Of a stretch of DNA of 64,000 nt, positions 57,717-64,000 are shown piece by piece (position 1 is the first letter of the stretch; each line of letters opens with the position of its first letter). A program made the translations under genes and the position numbers. The notes under the pieces are model-generated. The model saw nothing but the letters and a program-made list of their open reading frames with translations, was not told where the DNA came from and searched no databases. Source of the stretch: Bacillus spizizenii TU-B-10 (lineage in GTDB: Bacteria > Bacillota > Bacilli > Bacillales > Bacillaceae); NCBI RefSeq assembly GCF_000227465.1, contig NC_016047.1, positions 3,638,857-3,702,856 on the forward strand. Reading direction: 5' to 3'.

Positions 57717-58165
57717 ACGATTAAATTTTATGATCACAGTTAATTTCTATTACTAGGATAGCTTCGTTTCCGTACTCTTCTTCAATATCCTCCTTTAGGA
57801 AATTTCTCATTTAAATGATGCTCCCAGCCATCCATAACCTGAAGACGTAAATTAAAATCTCTTCATCGGACAAATCACTGTAGTCTAAATAATCGTTTAT
57901 GCAGAGCATATTACAGGATGCTTCATCCCCTGTTTTGTCACCATACATTTTCAAAGTTCTATTCCAATTTATAGTTGGACTATCAGTTAACTCATACTCT
58001 AGGTCCAGAATAAAGCAATCGTCTACCATTAACTATATTGGGAGAAATAACATCCGTTAAATTAGATATGTCGACCTTTTGTATTGGTCAGATCTATAAG
58101 TCGTTCTTTTAGTCTTCATTTTAAAGGGGCCTTTAACAGGCATCAGCCTATAAAGGTAATAATTC
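57717..58165 (-). pseudogene. Degraded coding region (immunity-gene remnants)
   Basis: No intact gene with a ribosome-binding site. Protein-like stretches jump between minus-strand frames: YLYRLMPVKGPFKMKTKRTT (near 58160-58090), VDISNLTDVISPNIVNG (near 58070-58020), a 72-codon open piece at 58029-57811 (MVDDCFILDLEYELTDSP... LWMAGSII) with no Shine-Dalgarno, and WEHHLNEKFPKGG plus RNFLKEDIEEEYGNEAIL near 57820-57730. This is best read as one or more frameshifted immunity or toxin fragments left by cassette turnover. Confidence 0.5.
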
Positions 58166-58171
58166 TCTTCC

Positions 58172-58723
58172 TTATTCATATAAATTTTCTATTTCAATAT
58201 CCCAAAAGCTTCCTTCTTTTATACAATTTGAGTCTACTCTTTTAAGTTCTTCTTTCAACCACTCTATTACATATTCCGGAATGTCATTATCAATAAAGGC
58301 ATCCTCACCATTTATTTGTACAGCCTTGTCAATCATTTCTGAGAAAAGTAATATACATTCTGCAAATTGATTTATTGAAGAGTTAATAAATACTTCTTTA
58401 TATTCATCACCATTATTTAGATAAACGATTCTCTCGTTATTTTCAATAATACATATTGGATCTCCAGAACCAGTGGATCCTAACAACCAATATTTTCGAA
58501 ATGCTTCAGACATATCAAAGATACTCGTAATTGGTTTAAATGATGATTGAGAGGAAGTAAAATCTAAATAAGGTGGAGGTGTTTCAGGTAAGCCACCTAA
58601 AGATAAAAATCGTTTAAATTCCTCCGAAAAAGGAGTCTCTATTAGATCATCATATAAAAACTTTAATAATGGACCATTTTTATTAACATCCCAGTTTCTA
58701 TTAAATTCTTCTGGTAATAACAT
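58172..58723 (-). CDS. SUKH (SMI1/KNR4)-type immunity protein
   Basis: 183-aa acidic protein, probably the antidote of the nuclease toxin just upstream: its ATG is 4 nt after the toxin stop, with GGAAGGTG inside the toxin's last codons, so they are translationally coupled. SUKH-like features are PFSEEFKRFLSLGG near residue 35, the central YWLLGSTGSGDPICIIENNERIVYLNNGDEYKEVFINSS, and the following helix FAECILLFSEMIDK. SUKH proteins are common immunity partners of HNH-type toxins. It stands where ywqK, the deaminase antitoxin gene, is in strain 168. Confidence 0.72.
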   Translation of the reverse strand: MLLPEEFNRNWDVNKNGPLLKFLYDDLIETPFSEEFKRFLSLGGLPETPPPYLDFTSSQSSFKPITSIFDMSEAFRKYWLLGSTGSGDPICIIENNERIVYLNNGDEYKEVFINSSINQFAECILLFSEMIDKAVQINGEDAFIDNDIPEYVIEWLKEELKRVDSNCIKEGSFWDIEIENLYE

Positions 58724-58727
58724 CTTG

Positions 58728-60629
58728 TCACCTTCCTGATTCTTTTCTGAATGTTTCTAGTCTATTCGCAATTTGATCATCTACTCCGGTAATTCCCCAT
58801 TCTTTTTCAACATTATGAATACCACCATATCCAGGATGCAAGCTTTTAGGTAAAGCTGCTGCTTGACCTCCTTCTCCAATATGATGATGTCTCATAGGAT
58901 CTTTTAAGTAATCTGCATACTGTGGAAAATGTTTTATAAATTGCTCATCAACAACTGGAACTCTTCCTCTTTTAATCTTAGCAGTATTTTCAGCACTCCA
59001 AAACTCAGGATTACTTTTAAGTAACGTGTTAAAAAATTTTTTCGCATTTCTTTCCCAGCCAGCTGCATTTGTTCCAGGTTTGCCTTTCCCCTTAAAATTC
59101 ATCTCTACTACAAGCCTAGGATCGATTAAATACTTATTATCGTATTTTGAAAGATCTCTACCTGTATATCCTCTAATCCGATCATATTCGCCACCATTAC
59201 TCCATTTCCCCATCATCTTCACAATCCCAAGATCTTTAACAGATTTCGTTTCAACATCTACACGGACTGTCGGGAATCCGAACGTGAGGCCGTCAGGAGT
59301 TACTGGGCGTTCTGCGTATACGCGGACGTTTGTTGGGACTTTGAATTGTTTTACTTTTTCTAGTGTCTTGTTAGCTTTTTGGACTTTTGAATGGGTTGCA
59401 AGCGGGATGCCTTTATTAATGTGTTTCGCCAATGCACCTGCGCCAACTAAGCTTAAAGCCGCTTCCAGTGCCCCCTGCTTCCGCTTCTCCTCAGACACTT
59501 TGTTTCCAAACATGTCTCTGCCTGTCACGGCTTCTGAGAATCCGTTTGAAGCAACAAGACCGTATGCGCCCATTTCTGACATTTTGAGGATATCTAAGGA
59601 TTTGCCTGTTTTGTAGGCATCTAAAGCGTGATCGGCCGCGATAGCCGCTTTTCCGGTTTTGTAGATGGCTTTTCCGCCTTTGAAGGCGCGGCCTGCCCAG
59701 CCGACGACCGGTATGAAGCCAGCTGCTGCCATAGCTCCTGCTGTCACACGTTCTGCGGTGGAGAGTTTTTCTCCGGTAACCGGATCAACACCTTCGGTTG
59801 CTCTTTTATAATCATAATAGCCAGTGACTTCTCCAGTAAAGTTGCAAACTCCATCCCATGTTTTTTCGTACCATGGTTTATTTGCTTCTTCTTCAGCCTT
59901 TTCCTGAAGCCGTCTGGCTTCGGCTTGCTGGGCTTTTGCATCGATATAGGTCGTTCCTTGCTTTTCTACTTCAATGACGCTTTTGTAGACTTCATTGCTG
60001 TGGAAGGCTTTTTTGTCATAGTACATAGGGGATGCGCTCTTCCCGTTGCTGGTGGCCTGCATGAGAACAGAATATTTGGTGAGCACTGCGTTGTCCAGAG
60101 ATTCTAAATTTTGATACTCAGTGGTCAGGGATTCATCAAGCTTATCGACTGCTGTGATTGTCTCACGTCTGATTTTTTGGGCATCGCCCATCTTATCGGC
60201 ATAGTCGTCAAGCGTGTACATGTCGAGATCAATAATATCGCTGATGCCTGACAAAATGGAGTCGATTTCTTCTTTATGAGCGGAGACAATTTCTGAGGCT
60301 TTCAAGTCTCCATTGGACAGCTCATGATCCAAAAAAGAAGTTTCCACATATGAATCATTCAGTTCTTGATCTTTAATGTCTCCTGAAATGCCATTTAAAA
60401 ACGCAATTTGAGCAGAGACAAGAGTCAGCCAGCTTTCGACGATTTCCGCCTGTCCCTGAAAGAAATCTTTAATATTGTCCGCGCCTTTTCCTTTAAAATT
60501 GTCGCCTAAATCCGCCACTTCCTGAAACGCTTTTTTCAGAGTATTCAGCTGCTCCTCAAGCGTCTCATATTGCTTTTTTCTGCTCTTCGCTTCTTCGATT
60601 AAAGATTTAGATTCAAATACTTTGCTCAT
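58728..60629 (-). CDS. ywqJ: LXG polymorphic toxin with HNH/Endo VII-like nuclease domain (YwqJ variant)
   Basis: 633-aa contact-dependent toxin exported by the type VII (Yuk/ESX-like) system. Residues 1-200: helical LXG delivery domain (SLIEEAKSRKKQYETLEEQLNTLKKAF, LGDNFKGKGADNIKDFF). Residues 252-330: pre-toxin PT-TG region (WYEKTWDGVCNFTGEVTGYYDYKRATEG, GFIPVVGWAGRAFKGGKAIYKTGK). About 395-633: toxin domain ending in MRHHHIGEGGQ..LPKSLHPGYGGIHN, with His581-583, His598 and His605 in the arrangement of LHH/SHH-type HNH nucleases. Up to about residue 390 it is nearly the strain-168 YwqJ as I recall it; beyond, the strain-168 deaminase domain is replaced. The last kilobase is A+T-richer. Follows ywqI by 18 nt. 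Confidence 0.88.
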   Translation of the reverse strand: MSKVFESKSLIEEAKSRKKQYETLEEQLNTLKKAFQEVADLGDNFKGKGADNIKDFFQGQAEIVESWLTLVSAQIAFLNGISGDIKDQELNDSYVETSFLDHELSNGDLKASEIVSAHKEEIDSILSGISDIIDLDMYTLDDYADKMGDAQKIRRETITAVDKLDESLTTEYQNLESLDNAVLTKYSVLMQATSNGKSASPMYYDKKAFHSNEVYKSVIEVEKQGTTYIDAKAQQAEARRLQEKAEEEANKPWYEKTWDGVCNFTGEVTGYYDYKRATEGVDPVTGEKLSTAERVTAGAMAAAGFIPVVGWAGRAFKGGKAIYKTGKAAIAADHALDAYKTGKSLDILKMSEMGAYGLVASNGFSEAVTGRDMFGNKVSEEKRKQGALEAALSLVGAGALAKHINKGIPLATHSKVQKANKTLEKVKQFKVPTNVRVYAERPVTPDGLTFGFPTVRVDVETKSVKDLGIVKMMGKWSNGGEYDRIRGYTGRDLSKYDNKYLIDPRLVVEMNFKGKGKPGTNAAGWERNAKKFFNTLLKSNPEFWSAENTAKIKRGRVPVVDEQFIKHFPQYADYLKDPMRHHHIGEGGQAAALPKSLHPGYGGIHNVEKEWGITGVDDQIANRLETFRKESGR

Positions 60630-60647
60630 CGCACTGCCCTTTCTCTT

Positions 60648-60908
60648 CTATTTTACAGCTATCGCCTCGTCCTGCTCTTTGAGTGAATCTACGTTGTCCT
60701 TTGTATCCTCGATATTTTTCTGCACCGCTTTTTTATAATCTCCGAGCATGGTTTTGATGTTCTCCTCACGCTCATGATATTTTTTCGTGTAATCGAGGCT
60801 GTTTTTTCCATTTGATCCTGCGGCGCCGATTGATACGTCAGCCAGCGCGTCTTTGACAGAATCTAAGGTTTTGATGACTGTGTCGTACTTCAGCTTAATT
60901 TCTGACAT
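60648..60908 (-). CDS. ywqI: YwqI family small helical partner of LXG toxin (DUF5344)
   Basis: 86-aa all-helical protein (IKLKYDTVIKTLDSVKDALADVS, KYHEREENIKTMLGDYKKAVQKNIEDTKDNVDSLKEQD). In LXG operons such small WXG100-like proteins bind the toxin's LXG stalk and guide it to the type VII secretion apparatus. GGTGGTGATC upstream of the ATG. Sits between ywqH (9 nt away) and ywqJ. Confidence 0.88.
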   Translation of the reverse strand: MSEIKLKYDTVIKTLDSVKDALADVSIGAAGSNGKNSLDYTKKYHEREENIKTMLGDYKKAVQKNIEDTKDNVDSLKEQDEAIAVK

Positions 60909-60917
60909 AAAAAAAGA

Positions 60918-61349
60918 TCACCACCATTTTAGTTTACTAATTTGTCTTCCCGCTTCTTCCACGAACTCTTCTCCTTTAGCAAGAAGGTCGCCTGCGGCAT
61001 TCGCTGCGCTTTTTGTCAAATTCAGCTCGAATTTCTCTGTTTCAAGCCAAAATATTTTGCTTTGAATCGAAGCCATATACTCGTTATATTTATCATTCAC
61101 AATCTTGGATGCTTCCGATTTTGCGTTTTCTCTGCCCTTGTCGAAATCATCCGCTTTTGTTCCCGTCCAGTGCTTGCCTAATTCCGGTTTCACAATGTCT
61201 TTGATTTCAGTAATTGCCTCTTCTTGCAGTGTGTCTATGTCCTTTTTTGCTTTTTTCAGCTTTTCGATCTTGTCTTCTACGTCGGAAATTTTTCCGTTGA
61301 GCGAACTTTTGATATCCGCTAACATACTTTCATAACCCATCTGATTCAC
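60918..61349 (-). CDS. ywqH: YwqH family helical partner of LXG toxin (DUF5082)
   Basis: 143-aa coiled-coil protein: LADIKSSLNGKISDVEDKIEKLKKAKKDIDTLQEEAITEI, then GKHWTGTKADDFDKGRENA, a WxG-like turn typical of ESX substrates, and a second helix. First gene of the ywqHIJ-immunity operon; expected to form a targeting complex with YwqI and the LXG domain of YwqJ. AGGTGAATCAG precedes the ATG. Confidence 0.88.
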   Translation of the reverse strand: MNQMGYESMLADIKSSLNGKISDVEDKIEKLKKAKKDIDTLQEEAITEIKDIVKPELGKHWTGTKADDFDKGRENAKSEASKIVNDKYNEYMASIQSKIFWLETEKFELNLTKSAANAAGDLLAKGEEFVEEAGRQISKLKWW

Positions 61350-61666
61350 CTCTTAATACTCAAAAAGTCGTATGGAGGGGCTGATGAAGATAGACTTTTC
61401 CATACTTTATTTCCATATATTATATTTTAAAATAGCCAGAAGGCGGCTTAAATAGGGTAAACGGCTTAATTTCGACGTATAATGCTCGCAATGTGTAGGT
61501 CTATAATCTTGTTTTTGTTCGTTATACAGCCAACGAAAGCGTTTTATAAGATGAAAACACCTAAAGTCGTAGTTATAAAGACACTTGAAAGAGACAGATG
61601 TTGATGATCTGTCTCTTGTCGTAAGAGCATATTTTGTTTTTTCCCTTTAAACCGTAGTAGAAAAGA
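61350..61666. other. Gap upstream of ywqH (no gene; ywqG absent)
   Basis: About 317 bp, A+T-rich, with no credible gene. In strain 168 I recall ywqG between ywqH and ywqF; nothing like it is here. An AGAGACAGAT / ATCTGTCTCT inverted repeat (61594-61617) has no T run and is unexplained. The promoter of ywqHIJ should lie at 61370-61450, but no clear consensus was found. Confidence 0.5.
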
Positions 61667-61697
61667 AAAAAACTGGCTTCCAGCCAGTTTTCTCTTT
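61667..61697 (-). terminator. Terminator of ywqF
   Basis: Minus strand stem AAAACTGGCT / AGCCAGTTTT, 3-nt loop, T run. Confidence 0.9.
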
Positions 61698-61702
61698 TCC
61701 AA

Positions 61703-63025
61703 CTATTGAATTGCACCTGACGGAACAACCGCCTTCCGTCCCACAGAGTAATACTCCACTCCTGCCTCAGCTGCTTCATCCAATGTGTAGCAGTTTCTGC
61801 CGTCAAAGATGAGCGGCGTTTTCATCAAGTTCTGATAGGCCGCTAACGGGAATTGTTTAATGTTGGCCCAGTCGGTTAAAATCATGACGGCGTCGGAGCC
61901 TTTGACTGCTTCCTCGATCGTCTCTTTATATTCAACAGCTTGCGGGAGAACATGCTTCGCATGGCTGGCGGCAATGGGATCGTAGGCTATAATATGGGCG
62001 TCGAGCGCAGCGAGACGGTCTGCAATGACAATCGACGGCGCTTCCCTCATATCATCCGTATTCGGTTTAAATGACAGCCCTAAAAGGGCAATCGTTTTTC
62101 CCATCACCCCGCCGAGCCTGTTCAGCGCTTTATCAACCAGCATCGCCTGCTGATTGTTGTTGACTTTGATGACCGATTTCAGCAGTTCAAAATCATGCTC
62201 GACATTGCCGGCAATTTGCACGAGAGCGTTTGTATCCTTCGGAAAACAAGAGCCGCCGTAGCCTATGCCGGCTTTTAAAAACTGGCTCCCGATCCGCTTA
62301 TCCTGTCCCATGCCGTACGCGACTGCTTCAATATCGGCGCCAACCTTTTCACATATATTTGAAATTTCATTTATAAAACTGATCTTAGTGGCCAGAAAAG
62401 CATTTGAGGCATATTTGATCATCTCGGCGCTTCTGACATCTGTTTGATAAATCGGGATTTGAAACGGACGGAAAAGCTCCTCAAGCGTCTTGGCTGTTTT
62501 CTGATCCGCCGTTCCGATCACGATTCTGTCGCCATGAAACGTGTCATAGATTGCCGATCCTTCACGTAAAAATTCAGGATTGGATGCGACCGAAATGCTC
62601 ACAGGCTCTGCAAGATGTTCAGTGATTAGCCCATCAATCAAATCATTTGTTCCGACGGGCACTGTGCTTTTCGTTACCACGATGGTATCCCGTTTGACAT
62701 GCCGGGCGATGCGTTTGGCCGCATCTGTAATATGCTCCAGATTCGCGTGCCCGTCGCTTTTCTGCGGTGTGCCGACCGCTATAAAAATAATGTCTGCCTG
62801 TGCCAAGCCGTTCTCATAGCTCGTTTCAAAGTTCAGCCGTCCATCAGCTGTATTTTTTCTCATCAGCTCTTCAAGACCCGGTTCAAATATGGGGGAAATG
62901 CCTTTTCTCATTTCATCAATCTTGTGAGCGTCAATATCAATGCAGGTTACATGATGTCCAATCTCAGAAAGAGAAACACCTGTCACAAGACCGACATAGC
63001 CTGTTCCGATGACTGTTATATTCAT
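61703..63025 (-). CDS. ywqF: UDP-glucose 6-dehydrogenase YwqF
   Basis: 440-aa NAD-dependent enzyme oxidising UDP-glucose to UDP-glucuronate, a paralogue of TuaD and Ugd. Start ATG at 63025, preceded by GGAGGG and followed immediately by the Rossmann motif ITVIGTGYVGLVTGVSL; the frame extends 45 codons further upstream without support. Catalytic Cys in GIGYGGSCFPKDTNAL; also VTKSTVPVGTNDL and ALLGLSFKPNTDDMREAPSI. In strain 168 it is activated by tyrosine phosphorylation by YwqD (PtkA) and reversed by YwqE, the gene upstream. Confidence 0.95.
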   Translation of the reverse strand: MNITVIGTGYVGLVTGVSLSEIGHHVTCIDIDAHKIDEMRKGISPIFEPGLEELMRKNTADGRLNFETSYENGLAQADIIFIAVGTPQKSDGHANLEHITDAAKRIARHVKRDTIVVTKSTVPVGTNDLIDGLITEHLAEPVSISVASNPEFLREGSAIYDTFHGDRIVIGTADQKTAKTLEELFRPFQIPIYQTDVRSAEMIKYASNAFLATKISFINEISNICEKVGADIEAVAYGMGQDKRIGSQFLKAGIGYGGSCFPKDTNALVQIAGNVEHDFELLKSVIKVNNNQQAMLVDKALNRLGGVMGKTIALLGLSFKPNTDDMREAPSIVIADRLAALDAHIIAYDPIAASHAKHVLPQAVEYKETIEEAVKGSDAVMILTDWANIKQFPLAAYQNLMKTPLIFDGRNCYTLDEAAEAGVEYYSVGRKAVVPSGAIQ

Positions 63026-63220
63026 TGTTTCCCTCCAACAGTTAAATTGCTGCTTTGCAGCTTTCGTATTATCGTATGAGAACATCCTATCATGAATGCG
63101 GATGATCTCCCGCATAGCCTGTCGGGTACAGCCTGTACAGATTTCTGAAATGTGATTCAATCATACAGTATACTATTATATCGCTCTCAGAAAGAAAGTG
63201 GTGAAATGAGAACCGGCTGT

Positions 63221-63985
63221 TTAAAAGAGCCCAAATAATTTTCTTCTTTTGAGCGGCTGCGGAGGCTGCCTGTAGATCGTCTGATTCTGAAGGAGAAGCT
63301 CGGCATTTTCCGTCAGCATATAAGGAAATTCCGGACCAAATTCTTTCTTAAGAACATGAAGGGCTTCCTGGTAATGAAAGTCTCTTGTTTTCAGATTATG
63401 AGCATCTGATGCTACGAAATGAATCAAATTGGCTTCAGCCAGCCGGAGAGAAAATGCTTTCATCTGTTTTCCGAAAGTACCCGCAAGACTTCCTGAAGTC
63501 ACTTGAGATGCCGCTCCTTTTTCCACAAGATGATACAGCAAGGACGGGTTTTCGCGAATTTCCCTGTTGCGTTCAGGATGGGCGATAACCGGAATATATC
63601 CTTTCAGCTGCAAATCATAAAAAAGCTGCTCCGCATATCGGGGAACCTGATCAAACGGAAACTCAATCAGAATGTATTTAGTATCGTTCAGTGTAAGCAG
63701 CTGCTGTTCAGCAAGATCCCGTTCCAAATCGCCATAGATTCTGATTTCCTGCCCCGGAAGCACGGTTAAAGGGATGTCTTCTTTGATTAAACGTTTGTTT
63801 AACTGATCTGCCGCTTCTCTGACTGCGGCTTGACCGTTTTCATACACACCGTTCTTATGATGCGGTGTCGCAATGATGGTCCGGATTCCCTGATAAACAG
63901 CAGCCCTTGCCATTTCTATACTGTCGGCTGAATCGCTTGCCCCGTCATCCATTGCCGGAAGAATGTGACAGTGGATATCTATCAT
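63221..63985 (-). CDS. ywqE: Tyrosine-protein phosphatase YwqE (PtpZ)
   Basis: 254-aa metal-dependent PHP-family phosphotyrosine phosphatase that dephosphorylates PtkA and its substrates, including YwqF. Conserved metal-binding pieces: MIDIHCHILPAMDDGASD (HxH), TPHHKNGVYEN, IPVIAHPERNREI and FVASDAHN. AAAGGAGG precedes the ATG at 63985, close to the window end. The kinase genes ywqC-ywqD should lie just outside. Confidence 0.95.
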   Translation of the reverse strand: MIDIHCHILPAMDDGASDSADSIEMARAAVYQGIRTIIATPHHKNGVYENGQAAVREAADQLNKRLIKEDIPLTVLPGQEIRIYGDLERDLAEQQLLTLNDTKYILIEFPFDQVPRYAEQLFYDLQLKGYIPVIAHPERNREIRENPSLLYHLVEKGAASQVTSGSLAGTFGKQMKAFSLRLAEANLIHFVASDAHNLKTRDFHYQEALHVLKKEFGPEFPYMLTENAELLLQNQTIYRQPPQPLKRRKLFGLF

Positions 63986-64000
63986 GTCTTAGCCTCCTTT

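Noticed and set aside
61594-61617. Inverted repeat AGAGACAGAT / ATCTGTCTCT as a terminator
   Set aside because: No T run follows on either strand; left as an unexplained repeat.
61573-61806. Minus-strand 77-codon frame at the ywqF 3' end
   Set aside because: It is out of frame with ywqF over its terminator and most of the overlap, and has no start signal.

Overview
The window is chromosomal DNA of a Bacillus subtilis-group bacterium. Gene order and protein sequences follow the B. subtilis tag/tar to ywqE segment: tar genes, lytD, pmi, gerB, ywt, pgs, rbs, als, cotH/cotG, ywr, ywq. The wall teichoic acid genes are the ribitol-phosphate type (tarA-B-I-J-K-L opposite tarD-F), as in B. subtilis subsp. 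spizizenii W23, not the glycerol-phosphate type of strain 168. Comparisons with strains 168 and W23 are from memory; no alignment was run.

Layout. 1-16.4 kb: teichoic acid synthesis and export. tarH (cut by the window edge), tarG, a DUF6270-like gene, a 1166-aa glycosyltransferase/glycerophosphotransferase fusion, tarF and tarD lie on the minus strand. tarA, tarB, tarI, tarJ, tarK and tarL lie on the plus strand. Both groups start from a 462-bp divergent control region. 16.4-24 kb: the autolysin lytD with a sigma-D promoter, pmi, and the gerBA-BB-BC germinant receptor operon. 24-32.3 kb: sugar transporter ywtG, the LytR-CpsA-Psr ligase gene ywtF/tagT, phosphatase ywtE, and the poly-gamma-glutamate genes pgdS, pgsE, pgsA, pgsC and pgsB. 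32.9-38.7 kb: the ribose operon rbsRKDACB with a cre site at its transcription start. 38.7-46 kb: ywsB, ywsA, ywrO, acetoin genes alsD/alsS with regulator alsR, then spore-coat genes cotH and cotG. 46-52.4 kb: ywrF to ywqM, including paired chromate-transporter halves under an Lrp-type regulator. 52.4-55.8 kb: an accessory GH127 glycosidase with a divergent AraC-type regulator, inserted between ywqM and nfi. 55.8-61.4 kb: an LXG polymorphic-toxin locus with immunity-like genes and gene remnants. 61.7-64 kb: ywqF and ywqE of the tyrosine-phosphorylation operon.

The parts least like strain 168 are: (i) the A+T-rich 2.4-8.5 kb block with a GgaB-like fusion and a DUF6270-like gene, which may make or decorate a second anionic wall polymer; (ii) the ywqJ toxin, whose N-terminal delivery part is conserved but whose C-terminal domain is an HNH/endonuclease VII-like nuclease in place of the deaminase of strain 168; (iii) the GH127/AraC insertion; and (iv) a direct alsR-cotH junction lacking the ywrK-ywrJ-cotB genes that I recall there in strain 168. 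No tRNA, rRNA, transposase, prophage or CRISPR array was seen.
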